Assembly (NCBI RefSeq): GCF_000526695.1
Contig: NZ_JAGO01000011.1
Span: forward strand, 310,001-374,000
DNA length: 64,000 nt
Source of the DNA: Carnimonas nigrificans ATCC BAA-78
Lineage (GTDB): Bacteria; Pseudomonadota; Gammaproteobacteria; Pseudomonadales; Halomonadaceae
Direction: 5' to 3'
Position numbers and translations under genes: made by a program. Below, piece after piece: positions 18,003 to 27,291 of this stretch; positions within the stretch are counted from its first letter, which is position 1, and every line of letters starts with the position of its first letter. The notes under the pieces were generated by a model that ran no database searches, had not been told where the DNA came from, and saw only the letters and a list, made by a program, of their open reading frames with translations.

Positions 18003-20201
18003 CTATTCCGCCAAAGGTGCCCCCGCCAAACCCGCACGGTGACGATGCAATTTGGCGTAGCTATCGAGCAGACGCTGATGACGGTCGAGTCCTTCCAGCT
18101 TCATGCTGGTAGGCGTTAGCCCATAAAAGCGCACATCTCCGTTAATCGAGCCGACAACGGCGTTAATGACCTCTTCGCCAAACATACGCGTCAGGTTGTG
18201 CTGATAGTCATCGAAGTCGAGAGATTCGTCGATGGCAATTTCCAGCACCGCGCGCATTGCCTGATAGAAAAGCCCGCGCGTAACGGTGTTGTCATTGTAT
18301 TGCAGGAAGGTGGCGACGCGCTCCTGGGCGTCTTCAAACTGTCCCAGCGCGAGATTGATCAACAGCTTCAGCTCCAGCAGCGTTAGCTGCCCCCACACAG
18401 TGTTGTCGTCGAATTCGATTCCAATCAGGGTGGTGATGTCGCTATGTTCGTCGCATTCACTCTCTTCCAGACGTTCAAGCAGGTCGGCCAGCTGGTCATC
18501 GCTCAACTGGTGCAGATTGAGGATATCTTCACGGAACGCCAGCGCCTTGTTGGTATTGTCTTCGATCAGATCGTCAATCGGATAGATCTCGGAGTAGCCG
18601 GGCACCACGATGCGGCATACCGGTGCGCCCAGATCGCTGTGGATGAATTCGTAGGCTTCCAGCCCCATCTCCGCGAGGATACCAAACAGCGTAGCGGCTT
18701 CCTGCTCGGTACTGCCGGAGAAGTCCCACTCGACAAATTCGATATCGGCGCGAGCGCTGAAGAAGCGCCACGACACCAGCCCTGATGAGTCGATAAAGTG
18801 CTCGACGAAGTTATTCGGCTCGATCACCGCCTGCGAGTTGAAGGTCGGCGGCATGAAGTCATTCAACCCTTCAAAGCTGCGGCCCTGCATCAGCTCGGTG
18901 AGGCTGCGTTCAAGCGCCACTTCAAAGCTGGGGTGCGCGCCAAACGATGCGAAAACGCCTCCGGTTTTCGGATTCATCAGCGTCACGCACATGACGGGGT
19001 AGCGGCCGCCCAGCGAGGCGTCCTTGACCAGCACCGGAAAGCCTTGTGCTTCGAGGGCCTGAATGCCCGCCACAATGGAGGGATACTGGTCGAGCACAGA
19101 TTGAGGCACGTCGGGCAGCGCCAGCTCCTGCTCAAGAATTTGCCGTTTGACCGCGCGTTCGAAGATTTCCGACAGACACTGAACTTCAGCTTCGGGCAGC
19201 GTATTGCCCGCACTCATGCCGTTACTCAGGAACAGGTTTTCCAGCAGATTGGAAGGGAAGTACACGGTTTCGCCATCGCTGTGGCGAGTAAACGGCAGCG
19301 CGACAATGCCGCGATCGCGACGCCCTGAGTTGGTGTCGATCAACTGCGATCCGTGCAGCTCACCGTCCGGGTTGTAAAGGGCACGGCAGTGCTCATCGAG
19401 CAGCCCCTCGGGAAGGGTGTCATCCTCATTCAACGTGAACCAGCGCTCGTTGGGATAGTGAACAAAACTGCTGTTGGCGATCTGTTCGCCGAAGAACTGA
19501 TCGTTATAGAAGAAGTTGCAGCTCAAGCGCTCGATAAATTCCCCCAGCGCCGAGCACAGCGCACTCTCGCGCGTACTGCCCTTGCCATTGGCGAAACACA
19601 TCGGTGAGGCTGCATCGCGAATATGCAGCGACCAGACGTTGGGCACAATGTTGCGCCACGACGCGATCTCGATCTTCATGCCAAGATTCGCCAGTAGCTG
19701 CGTCATATTGGCGATGGTCTCTTCGAGAGGTAAATCCTTGCCTTCAATCCAGGTGTGCTGGCCGCTGTCAGGAGTGCCCATCAGCAGCGCTTGAGTGTCT
19801 TCGTCGATATTTTCAACGGCTTCGATCTGGAACTCAGGGCCGGTCTGAACCACCTTTTTGACCGTGCAACGATCAATGGCGCGCAGAATACCGGTACGAT
19901 CCTTGTCGGAAAGGTCTTCCGGCAGTTCGATCTGGATCTTGAAAATCTGGTTGTAGCGATTCTCGGGATCGACAATGTTGTTCTGCGACAGGCGAATGTT
20001 CTCGGTAGGGATATCGCGTGCGTTGCAGTACACCTTCACGAAGTAGGCGGCACACATCGCCGATGATGCCAAAAAGTAGTCAAACGGGCCTGGCGCCGAG
20101 CCATCGCCCTTATAGCGGATCGGCTGGTCGGAGATGACCGTGAAGTCGTCGAATTTTGCTTCCAGACGCAGATTGTCGAGATAGTTGACCTTGATTTCCA
20201 T
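18003..20201 (-). CDS. OsmC-domain/YcaO-domain fusion protein
   Basis: 732 residues. Residues 1 to about 150 form an OsmC/Ohr-like domain (RYKGDGSAPGPFDYFLASSAMCAAYFVKVYC carries a Cys-containing active-site-like motif). The rest, from about 165, is a complete YcaO protein matching E. coli YcaO block by block: ASWRNIVPNVWSLHIRD, NGKGSTRESALCSALGEFIERLS, FIDSSGLVSW. YcaO proteins use ATP to activate amide backbones; E. coli YcaO assists methylthiolation of ribosomal protein S12 by RimO. I chose ATG 20201, where OsmC similarity starts. It is a single gene with no nearby peptide precursor or partner enzyme, so a housekeeping rather than RiPP role seems likely (inference). Confidence 0.88.
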   Translation of the reverse strand: MEIKVNYLDNLRLEAKFDDFTVISDQPIRYKGDGSAPGPFDYFLASSAMCAAYFVKVYCNARDIPTENIRLSQNNIVDPENRYNQIFKIQIELPEDLSDKDRTGILRAIDRCTVKKVVQTGPEFQIEAVENIDEDTQALLMGTPDSGQHTWIEGKDLPLEETIANMTQLLANLGMKIEIASWRNIVPNVWSLHIRDAASPMCFANGKGSTRESALCSALGEFIERLSCNFFYNDQFFGEQIANSSFVHYPNERWFTLNEDDTLPEGLLDEHCRALYNPDGELHGSQLIDTNSGRRDRGIVALPFTRHSDGETVYFPSNLLENLFLSNGMSAGNTLPEAEVQCLSEIFERAVKRQILEQELALPDVPQSVLDQYPSIVAGIQALEAQGFPVLVKDASLGGRYPVMCVTLMNPKTGGVFASFGAHPSFEVALERSLTELMQGRSFEGLNDFMPPTFNSQAVIEPNNFVEHFIDSSGLVSWRFFSARADIEFVEWDFSGSTEQEAATLFGILAEMGLEAYEFIHSDLGAPVCRIVVPGYSEIYPIDDLIEDNTNKALAFREDILNLHQLSDDQLADLLERLEESECDEHSDITTLIGIEFDDNTVWGQLTLLELKLLINLALGQFEDAQERVATFLQYNDNTVTRGLFYQAMRAVLEIAIDESLDFDDYQHNLTRMFGEEVINAVVGSINGDVRFYGLTPTSMKLEGLDRHQRLLDSYAKLHRHRAGLAGAPLAE

Positions 20202-20403
20202 GAGCGCTCGGATGTTCTGGCTGCTGAACGACACCTTGTGGGGCCGGCAGCGCCAATCAATGAGTGGCAGCAACACAGGCTGAGATGCGCGTCATTATCC
20301 AGCTTTGAAGGCTGTTTGGAAAATCGTGAAGGGAGCGCGGCGCGGTTTGCTTTCCTGCGTGTATAGGAAGGCCAACAGCCATTGGCCTGCCGCACTGTTG
20401 ATG

Positions 20404-21264
20404 TCAGCTATATTCCAGCGCCTTGAAGGCGTCGAGCCACCATAAGCCCGCAGGGCCGAGAGTCACATCGCGGTGACGCACGGCATCGCTTTGCAGGTTG
20501 CGCGGCCAGCCGCTGACCGATAGTTCGACCAGGCTGCTATCGCCATAGAGTGACACCAGCTCACGGGGAAGCTCCGCCCAGCCTAGCCCCGCCATCACCA
20601 TTTCAAGTACGGCAATGTAGTCAGACGCCGACCATACGGGGCCAGCAGAAGAAGGAATACCGTGGTAGCTGATCCGAATACGGCGGTGGCGATTGAGTTC
20701 AGCAATCAGGTGGCGTTCGCTGCGGGCCAGCGGATGATCACGATGGACGAAGAGCGCAACTTCACTGGCGTGGGTAAGAGGCTCTATCACTATCTCAGGA
20801 GGGTAGTGTGCACGACGCGACAGCAGCCCCAGCTGTGCTCGTCCACTGAGGATGTATTCGATAACGTCGCCGCCTTCTGCATCCAGCCATTCCAGCTCGG
20901 TGTGGGGAAAGCGCTGGCCGAACTGATGCAGAAGTTTCCACCCGGGATCAGGCTGAAACACATCGGAGAAGACGAGCGTCAGGCGGGATTCGACTCGTGC
21001 GGTCAGCTGAATGCTGAGCTGGCGCAGCCGGCTGTCAGCGGCCAATACCTCCTGGGCGTAGCCGAGTACCTTTTGGCCCTCGGGGGTGAGGCGCGGATAG
21101 CGCTGGGAGCGATCAAAGAGGGTAAGGCCAAGGTCGATTTCAAGATTGGCGACGGCGGTGCTGATGGTGGATTGCGTTTTTCCTAGCTGGCGTGCCGCAG
21201 CCGAGAAGGAGCCACGTAGCGCAGCTTCGACGAAGGCTTCAAGGGATTCCGGTGAATAGCGCAT
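20404..21264 (-). CDS. LysR-family transcriptional regulator
   Basis: 286 residues. The winged helix-turn-helix is at about 1-60 (LEAFVEAALRGSFSAAARQLGKTQSTISTAVANLE), followed by a linker helix and a periplasmic-binding-protein-like effector domain from about 90. The ligand is unknown. ATG 21264 has GGAGA six bases before it; a GTG four codons earlier is less likely. It is divergent from the mdtJI-like exporter pair with about 120 bp between, which makes those genes its likely targets (inference). Confidence 0.85.
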   Translation of the reverse strand: MRYSPESLEAFVEAALRGSFSAAARQLGKTQSTISTAVANLEIDLGLTLFDRSQRYPRLTPEGQKVLGYAQEVLAADSRLRQLSIQLTARVESRLTLVFSDVFQPDPGWKLLHQFGQRFPHTELEWLDAEGGDVIEYILSGRAQLGLLSRRAHYPPEIVIEPLTHASEVALFVHRDHPLARSERHLIAELNRHRRIRISYHGIPSSAGPVWSASDYIAVLEMVMAGLGWAELPRELVSLYGDSSLVELSVSGWPRNLQSDAVRHRDVTLGPAGLWWLDAFKALEYS

Positions 21265-21291
21265 AACATTCTCCACAGAGCTTACTTATCC

Positions 21292-21306
21292 ATCGATAAA
21301 ATCGAT
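21292..21306. promoter_or_regulatory. Candidate LysR operator between the regulator and mdtJ
   Basis: ATCGAT-AAA-ATCGAT spans 21292-21306, a direct/inverted repeat of a self-complementary hexamer with 9-bp periodicity. It lies between the divergent genes where a LysR T-N11-A box is expected. Confidence 0.5.
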
Positions 21307-21383
21307 ACTATCCATTTTTAATATACAGCAATAAGCGATGATAATGCGCCGCACTCAGTAGCAAAGGTAAGGTGCAGGTCATC

Positions 21384-21728
21384 ATGTTAAGTAATAAATC
21401 CCTCTCCACGGGCGCTGCCTGGGGGTTCCTGTTCAGCGCGGTCATTATGGAAGTGGTAGGCACCAGTTTCATGACACTCAGCGCGCGTGAAGATGCACTG
21501 TGGGGCTACGCGATCATGGCGGCTGCCATCGCAATCTCCTATTTTCTGCTGTCTCAGTCCGTGCGCGTATTGCCTCTCGGTCTGGCATACGCCATTTGGG
21601 AAGGATTGGGGCTGGCGCTCATCGCACTGGTGGGATTTTTAGGCTTCGGTGAAGCACTCTCTTTGGCCAAGGTTGCAGGATTTTTGTTAGCGGTAGGCGG
21701 GATTGTGATGATCTCGTCAGGGGAGTAA
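21384..21728 (+). CDS. mdtJ: Small multidrug resistance subunit, MdtJ-like (spermidine exporter)
   Basis: 114 residues, four membrane helices typical of SMR proteins. The conserved Glu sits in helix 1 (MEVVGTSFMTLS), and the helix 3 block LGLAYAIWEGLGLALIAL matches MdtJ. With MdtI it forms a hetero-oligomer that, in E. coli, exports spermidine. ATG 21384 has an AGG at suitable distance; a GTG four codons earlier is possible. It overlaps the next gene as TAATG, so the pair is translationally coupled. Confidence 0.88.
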   Translation: MLSNKSLSTGAAWGFLFSAVIMEVVGTSFMTLSAREDALWGYAIMAAAIAISYFLLSQSVRVLPLGLAYAIWEGLGLALIALVGFLGFGEALSLAKVAGFLLAVGGIVMISSGE

Positions 21729-22057
21729 TGAACATGCACGTATTACCGGCGGTATTTGTGGTGATGGCGGCTCTTTTGGATATTGTGGCCAACCTGTGCA
21801 TTGCCAAATCGCGTGGCTTTTCACGCCTTGGCTGGGGATTCGCCTCCATTCTGTTGATCTGGGCAGCATTCTTCACACTGGGATTTGCAGTGAAAGAGAT
21901 CGACATCTCGATCGCTTATTCCGCCTGGGGAGCCATCGGTGTTCTCGGCACCGTGTTGCTGGGCAGGGTCGTATTCAAACAGAAAATCAGCTCCCGTAGC
22001 ATGGTCGGTGTCATCATGGTGATCGCCGCAGTAGGGGTACTGAGCTTTAGTGGGTAG
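21728..22057 (+). CDS. mdtI: Small multidrug resistance subunit, MdtI-like
   Basis: 109 residues, four helices. The second SMR subunit, resembling MdtI in LLDIVANLCIAKSRGF, VKEIDISIAYSAWGAIGVLG and the C-terminal helix. The first-helix Glu typical of SMR pumps is replaced by Asp here (ALLDIVAN), a conservative change worth noting. The start overlaps the mdtJ stop; an in-frame ATG two codons later is better spaced from GGGGAG and may be the real start. Confidence 0.87.
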   Translation: MNMHVLPAVFVVMAALLDIVANLCIAKSRGFSRLGWGFASILLIWAAFFTLGFAVKEIDISIAYSAWGAIGVLGTVLLGRVVFKQKISSRSMVGVIMVIAAVGVLSFSG

Positions 22058-22103
22058 GGGGAGAGCGCATTGGCCGGAATAGTAAAAAGAGCACCAAATA
22101 GAT

Positions 22104-22130
22104 AAGACCGTCCTTTGGGGGCGGTCTTTG
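22104..22130. terminator. Terminator between mdtI and lldD (convergent)
   Basis: AAGACCG (22104-22110) pairs with CGGTCTT (22122-22128) around a loop of CTTTGGG type. It is flanked by A on the left and T on the right, so it could serve both directions; the T run is short. Confidence 0.5.
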
Positions 22131-22348
22131 CATAAGTGTCGGCTCAGGCGGTGAGTGGGTTAGATTATGGGGGCTGCTCTTACAACTATGACAACGTGTG
22201 GCGAGTGTGCTGCTATTGTTTCAGCTGTCAGCAAACAGATGTTTTCGCTAACGCATCCAGAGACTGATTGCACTCCCAGTGGTATTCAGAAGCCCCGGAT
22301 GAATATTCGGGGCGAATGTAACGGCTTCCCCACAATCTCCAACAAAAA

Positions 22349-23491
22349 CTACCGAACCACTTGATCCAGACGGTCAGCGGTAATTTCTGCAGGGGAGTTG
22401 GCACCAATCAAGCACATGGTCACCTTCATGTCGGCTTCTATCAATCTGAGCAGATTGCTAACGCCTTGCTGCCCACCGGCGGCGAGTGCGTAGATATAGG
22501 AGCGTCCCAGCAGTACGCCTTTGGCGCCCAGCGCCATCATGCGCACTACGTCAAGGCCAGAGCGGATGCCTGAATCGGCGAGCACGGTCAGGTCATCGCC
22601 AACCGTTGCGGCAATCTCGGGCAGTGCGTGGGCGGTGGGTTTGGCACCGTCGAGCTGGCGGCCTCCGTGGTTGGAGACGATGATGCCGTCGGCGCCCATG
22701 CGTACTGCTTCGCGGGCATCCTCTTTATCGAGAATTCCTTTAATGATCAGATTGCCTTTCCAGCTATCGCGAATCCATTCAAGCTCGCTCCAGGCGATGG
22801 ATGGATCGAAGTTCTTGCTAAGAAAGCCCATGTAGTCGTTCATGGTCATGCGATGACCGGTGTACTTCTCGATGTTGCCAAACGACAGTGGGCGGCCCTG
22901 CAAACCTACGTCGATGGCCCAGTGCGGGTGCATGCAGGCTTGCAGGTATTGGCGCATGGTCGCGTTGGGGCCTGACATGCCTGAATGGGCATCGCGATAG
23001 CGTGAGCCGGGCAGCGGCATATCGACGGTGAAGACCAGCGTCTTCATGCCGTTTGCCCACGCGCGCTCCAGCGAGTTCTTCATATAGCCACGGTCCTTGA
23101 GAACATAAAGCTGCGACCACTGCTCACCGTTCGCGCCGGCGGCCACTTCCTCGATCGGGCAGACCCCTACGGTTGAGAGCGTATAAGGAATACCTGCCTG
23201 TTCGGCGGCTTTCGCGGCCTGTACTTCTCCACGGCGTGCGTACATACCGGTGGCGCCTACCGGAGCAAGCGCAATGGGGAGCTTCCATTGGCTGCCGAGA
23301 ATCTCTGATTCCAGGTTGGGATTGCCGCCTCCCTGCAAGACACGCTGACGCAGAGCAATCGCCTGCAACGCTTCAGTGTTGCTGCGCATGGTACCTTCGG
23401 TGACGGCACCGCCGTCGATGTAATCAAACAAGAAGCGGGGAAGGCGTTTTTTGGCCGCTAACCGGTAATCAGTTGGGCTGGAAATAATCAT
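22349..23491 (-). CDS. lldD: L-lactate dehydrogenase (FMN-dependent, LldD type)
   Basis: 380 residues. It oxidises L-lactate to pyruvate at the inner membrane, passing electrons to quinone. The protein starts [20 protein letters not shown] and follows E. coli LldD closely: [43 protein letters not shown], and the catalytic [10 protein letters not shown]. It lacks the last dozen residues of the E. coli protein. I chose ATG 23491 with AAGGAAAC upstream. It is third behind alsD and alsS on the same strand, which is unusual: lactate genes normally sit with lldP and lldR. Confidence 0.93.
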   Translation of the reverse strand: MIISSPTDYRLAAKKRLPRFLFDYIDGGAVTEGTMRSNTEALQAIALRQRVLQGGGNPNLESEILGSQWKLPIALAPVGATGMYARRGEVQAAKAAEQAGIPYTLSTVGVCPIEEVAAGANGEQWSQLYVLKDRGYMKNSLERAWANGMKTLVFTVDMPLPGSRYRDAHSGMSGPNATMRQYLQACMHPHWAIDVGLQGRPLSFGNIEKYTGHRMTMNDYMGFLSKNFDPSIAWSELEWIRDSWKGNLIIKGILDKEDAREAVRMGADGIIVSNHGGRQLDGAKPTAHALPEIAATVGDDLTVLADSGIRSGLDVVRMMALGAKGVLLGRSYIYALAAGGQQGVSNLLRLIEADMKVTMCLIGANSPAEITADRLDQVVR

Positions 23492-23611
23492 CTGTTCGTT
23501 TCCTTGATAAATGGCGGGAAGATGGGAGGGCGTGAGAGCAGAAACGCAGAGCGATCTATCAGAACAGGCGGGAAACAGCGCTATGGCTGTCGTCGATTCT
23601 GGTAATGGGGA

Positions 23612-23635
23612 AGTGGCCCGCAAGGGCGGGCCACT
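23612..23635 (-). terminator. Hairpin between alsS and lldD
   Basis: AGTGGCCCGC (23612-23621) pairs perfectly with GCGGGCCACT (23626-23635) around AAGG. It lies 30 bp past the alsS stop; read leftwards it is followed by TTCCCC, not a clear T run. It may partly terminate or protect the alsDS message, so lldD may also have its own promoter in the 170-bp gap. Confidence 0.5.
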
Positions 23636-23664
23636 GACACACTATTGCGCTGGGGCAGTAGCGT

Positions 23665-25350
23665 TTACTGCTCGATCAGCTCGCTCATCAGGCCCTCTTT
23701 GGCCATCAGCTTGCCGTTGTCCGAATAGTCTACCGGAATAGCGACCACCGAGGGACCCTGGGTAGCCATGGCGGCAGCCAGAGTGTCGTGCAGCTGGTCA
23801 GGGCGGTTGACCGTAAACCCTTTGGCGCCCATGGAGTCAGCGTAGGCGGCGAAATCGATTGCACCGAATTCTACCCCTGAGCTGCGGCCATATTTATCAT
23901 CTTCCTGAATCTGCACCATGTTGTAGTGATTATCGACCCAGATCACATGCATGATGTTGCAGTTCAGGCGTACCGCTGTCTCAAGCTCCATGCTCGACTG
24001 CATGAAGCTGCCGTCGCCGGAGACCGAGATGATTTTCTCATCGGGACGTACCAGGGCAGCGGCGATTGCCCACGGCAGTGCTACCCCCATGGTTTGCTGG
24101 CCGTTGGAAATCAGCAGCTGGCGCGCACGGAAGCTGGTGAGATAACGCGCGATCCAGATATGGAAGCTGCCCATGTCCACACACATGGTCACCTTGTCAT
24201 CGACCAGATGCTGTAGTTCGTGAACGATGCGCAGTGGATGCACTGAGTGACCATTGTCCAGCGCAGGCGCAATCTCTGCGATTCTGGCGCGCTCTTCTGC
24301 CACGCGCTTGAGCAGATCGGCGGCAGCGCCATCAATGCTATGCGGCGCGAGCTGTTCACTCAGCGTGGTCAGCGTTTCGGCAATATCGCCGCGCAGTTCT
24401 ACATCCGGGTTGTAGTAGTTGTCGATTTCCGCCTGGATCGAGTCAAGGTGAATCACCTTGTGATCGTCGGCGTACCACTTGAATGGTTCGTGTTCTGCCG
24501 GGTTATAGCCAATGGTCAGCACCACGTCGGCGTTTTTCAGAAGCTCATCACCGGGCTGATTCGGCCACAGTCCCACACGACCTGCAAATAGCTCAAGGCG
24601 CGGCATATCAATAGCGCCAGCGGCCTGGAAGGTGCCCGCTACCGGCAGAGCGGTTTTGTTCAGCAACTGGTGCAGGGCAGCGACATTACGTGGTTCGCTC
24701 GACTGCATGCCAAGCAGAATGGCGGGCTGTTTGGCGTTGTTGAGCAACTCGGCGGCCTGCTCGATACCCTGGCGGCTGGCGGCACCCAGACGCGGAATCT
24801 TGCCAGAGACCAGCACTTCTTCGCTGACACCTTCACTGTTCATGATGTCCTGCGGCAGTGCCAGGAAGCTGGCACCGGGGCGGTCGCTTACCGCTGCTCG
24901 CAGGGCGTTGGTCACTCCTTCCGAAATGGCATTGGGTGAGGTGATTTCAGCGCTGAATTTTGTGACAGGAGTAAACAGGCTGACCGTATCTAGGGTTTGG
25001 TGCACCTGCTTCAGGCGATCCTGAAGCGGTACCACGCCGCCCAGTGCCAGCATGGGGTCTGCTTCGGTATTGGCTGTCAGCAGGCCGGTGGTCAGGTTGG
25101 TGCAGCCGGGGCCTGAAGTTACCAGTGCGACACCCGCCTTGCCTGTAAGTCGGCCGACAGCGGCAGCCATAAAGGCGGCATTGGCTTCGTGGCGCGCCAC
25201 AATGGTGTGAATCGTGGAGTCTTCCAGCGCGTCGAAAACGCGATCTACCTTGGCGCCAGGGATACCGAACACCCACTGCACGCCGTGGGCTTCAAGATTG
25301 CGGACGACCAGATCGGCGCCGCTGTTTCTGAGCTTATCGTTGGTAGTCAT
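23665..25350 (-). CDS. alsS: Catabolic acetolactate synthase AlsS/BudB
   Basis: 561 residues, a thiamine-diphosphate enzyme joining two pyruvates to 2-acetolactate with loss of CO2. The catalytic Glu is E55 in ARHEANAAF, and the TPP/Mg motif SGDGSFMQSSMELETAVRLNCN is complete. The type is the catabolic, FAD-independent one: the sequence resembles AlsS/BudB rather than IlvB/IlvG, and no regulatory small subunit follows. It lies 75 bp downstream of alsD in the same operon. Confidence 0.93.
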   Translation of the reverse strand: MTTNDKLRNSGADLVVRNLEAHGVQWVFGIPGAKVDRVFDALEDSTIHTIVARHEANAAFMAAAVGRLTGKAGVALVTSGPGCTNLTTGLLTANTEADPMLALGGVVPLQDRLKQVHQTLDTVSLFTPVTKFSAEITSPNAISEGVTNALRAAVSDRPGASFLALPQDIMNSEGVSEEVLVSGKIPRLGAASRQGIEQAAELLNNAKQPAILLGMQSSEPRNVAALHQLLNKTALPVAGTFQAAGAIDMPRLELFAGRVGLWPNQPGDELLKNADVVLTIGYNPAEHEPFKWYADDHKVIHLDSIQAEIDNYYNPDVELRGDIAETLTTLSEQLAPHSIDGAAADLLKRVAEERARIAEIAPALDNGHSVHPLRIVHELQHLVDDKVTMCVDMGSFHIWIARYLTSFRARQLLISNGQQTMGVALPWAIAAALVRPDEKIISVSGDGSFMQSSMELETAVRLNCNIMHVIWVDNHYNMVQIQEDDKYGRSSGVEFGAIDFAAYADSMGAKGFTVNRPDQLHDTLAAAMATQGPSVVAIPVDYSDNGKLMAKEGLMSELIEQ

Positions 25351-25425
25351 GATAAATACCTGTCAATGAGGGACATTGGCAGACGCCGAGCGACTGCCAA
25401 TGCGTGATAAGAGCGAGCCAGTGAC

Positions 25426-26211
25426 TCAGGCTTCGGCCTGACGAATGGCTTCGTCGATGTCGGCAGGGTTGAGGTCGGCATCAAGAAAATCGGAGGTGCG
25501 CGGCAGATCAATGCGCAGTTTGCTGATGACGCTCAATTGAAGCGTGCCGCGAGTCACCCTGTAATTGAGTACGTGGCCACCGCCATCGCGCTGATCGGTA
25601 ATGTAGTGAATGTGGTAGCCTGCAACGTTAACCCCTTGCAGATAAGAGGGCGTGCGGAAACCGATCATGGTGCCGCTGCTCTCTTTGAAGTCGAAGGTGG
25701 GCTGTTCGGCGATGGCTTCCAGCATCGGCTTGTAAGGGCGCTCCTGGCGCGGCACGGTGCGCGTGCTGACCCATTCGAAATCACCATCAATGCGAATGGC
25801 GCAGAAGTGGTTTTCGGAGGGCACCAGACGATCGATCAACGCTTCGATGGCGTCACTGTCCATGGCTTCATCCAGCGTGATTTCGACGCTGGGATTGAAT
25901 TCGGTCACAACCGCAAACGGCGTTTTCTGATCGTTAGTGGTGGCGCTGGCAGAGCCGTCCGAGCGCAACTGGTGAGCTTCCTTGTCGAAGGCGATCAGTT
26001 CACCGTCAAGATTGTCGAAGGTACCCAGCCCAAAGTCGCCATGGGTGAAGAGATCGCCCAGGGTTGTTTCACCTTCATAGACGCCTGCAATCAGTCCGCT
26101 CATCAGTGATGTCTGGTAGATTTCAACGCTATCGGAGGCGGCGGGGTGATCATGCTGAGCGAGATAGGCGGCGGCAATGCGCTCGGCACAGTCACAAGGT
26201 GCGTTAGTCAT
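25426..26211 (-). CDS. alsD: Acetolactate decarboxylase AlsD/BudA
   Basis: 261 residues, converting 2-acetolactate to (R)-acetoin. The zinc-binding region GYHIHYITDQRDGGGHVL supplies the His ligands, and the SLMSGLIAGVYEGETTLGDLFTHGDFGLGTF block near the N-terminus is typical. I chose ATG 26211 with TGGAG about eight bases before it. First gene of alsD-alsS-lldD; its promoter faces alsR across the palindrome at 26348. No 2,3-butanediol dehydrogenase (budC) is present, so acetoin would be the end product locally. Confidence 0.94.
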   Translation of the reverse strand: MTNAPCDCAERIAAAYLAQHDHPAASDSVEIYQTSLMSGLIAGVYEGETTLGDLFTHGDFGLGTFDNLDGELIAFDKEAHQLRSDGSASATTNDQKTPFAVVTEFNPSVEITLDEAMDSDAIEALIDRLVPSENHFCAIRIDGDFEWVSTRTVPRQERPYKPMLEAIAEQPTFDFKESSGTMIGFRTPSYLQGVNVAGYHIHYITDQRDGGGHVLNYRVTRGTLQLSVISKLRIDLPRTSDFLDADLNPADIDEAIRQAEA

Positions 26212-26344
26212 AAAGATATCTCCAGAATTATCGGCAAGCCCTAAAACATCGCGCCTACAGCCAATCTCGTCGCTGCGTTCCACTGGTGCTTCAGAACATC
26301 CTTCCGTTGAGGGATCTGTACATTATGGTAACTCCTGTGTGATT

Positions 26345-26362
26345 ATTCCAATATATTGGTAT
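26345..26362. promoter_or_regulatory. Candidate AlsR operator
   Basis: CCAATATATTGG (26348-26359) is a perfect 12-bp palindrome, extended to 18 bp with one mismatched pair. It lies about 25 bp before the alsR start and 135 bp before alsD, the normal place for a LysR-type activation/autoregulation site. Confidence 0.65.
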
Positions 26363-26385
26363 TGCTATATTGAGACTATTTTAAT

Positions 26386-27291
26386 ATGGATATTCGTCAG
26401 CTTAGGTACTTTCTGGCCGTGGCGGAAACGCTGCATTTTACCCGTGCCGCTGAGCATCTCGGGATTGCTCAGCCGCCGCTCAGCCAGCAGATTCGCAAAC
26501 TGGAAGGAGAGATTGGTGCGCCGCTGTTTCACCGTTTCAGTCGTGGTGTTGAACTGACCGAGGCAGGAAAACGCCTGCAAATTGATGCGCAACATGTCAT
26601 GGATGCCGCTGAGCAAGCCTTGACCAATGCCCAGCGTGCTGCACGCGGTATCAGCGGGCGCGTGCGGCTGGGGTTTGCCTCTTCAGCGGTGTTTCACGCC
26701 AGTATCGCGACAACCTTGCGTGCCTTTCGCGCGCGCTATCCACAGGTCGAACTGGCTCCTCATGAAAGCGATTCTCCATCGTTGATTGAAGCGGTGCGCG
26801 AGAGTCGTCTTGATGCGGCCTTTGTGCGCTTGCCGCCCGAAGATGCCGGGCTGGATTTTACCCTGGTGGCCGAGGAGGCTCTGCGGCTGGTATTGCCTGA
26901 AGGACATGCGCAGGCAGCAAAAAAGGCGGTTGACCCCGCCGATCTGCGCGATGATCCCTTGATTACCGCGCCGCCCTGGACAAGCCCCGCGCTCTACGAA
27001 CTGATTCTGGGTGTGTTCCGCCACTCAGGAGGCGAGCCGCTGCTGAGCCAGCAGGCGCCGCAGGTGCCTTCGTGCCCCAATCTGGTGGCGAGCGGGTTTG
27101 GCATCAGCCTGATTCCTGAATCTGTCTGTCAGGTGCGCAGCGAAGGGGTGGTCTACCCACGTATCAAAGGCTATTCGCCGCCGATCAGTATCGTGCTGGC
27201 GACGCGCCACAACGACCAGACGCCGACCATCAAAAACCTGATCGAGGTGGTCAAGCGCAGTGCGGTTGAAGGTGCTGAAGCTACGCTATAA
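26386..27291 (+). CDS. alsR: LysR-family regulator of acetoin genes, AlsR/BudR
   Basis: 301 residues. The N-terminal DNA-binding domain MDIRQLRYFLAVAETLHFTRAAEHLGIAQPPLSQQIRKLE is of the BenM/CatM/AlsR group, followed by an effector domain. Regulators of this type activate alsSD/budAB in response to acetate or low pH. The divergent position next to alsD supports the name. The ribosome site is weak, which suits low expression. Confidence 0.85.
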   Translation: MDIRQLRYFLAVAETLHFTRAAEHLGIAQPPLSQQIRKLEGEIGAPLFHRFSRGVELTEAGKRLQIDAQHVMDAAEQALTNAQRAARGISGRVRLGFASSAVFHASIATTLRAFRARYPQVELAPHESDSPSLIEAVRESRLDAAFVRLPPEDAGLDFTLVAEEALRLVLPEGHAQAAKKAVDPADLRDDPLITAPPWTSPALYELILGVFRHSGGEPLLSQQAPQVPSCPNLVASGFGISLIPESVCQVRSEGVVYPRIKGYSPPISIVLATRHNDQTPTIKNLIEVVKRSAVEGAEATL

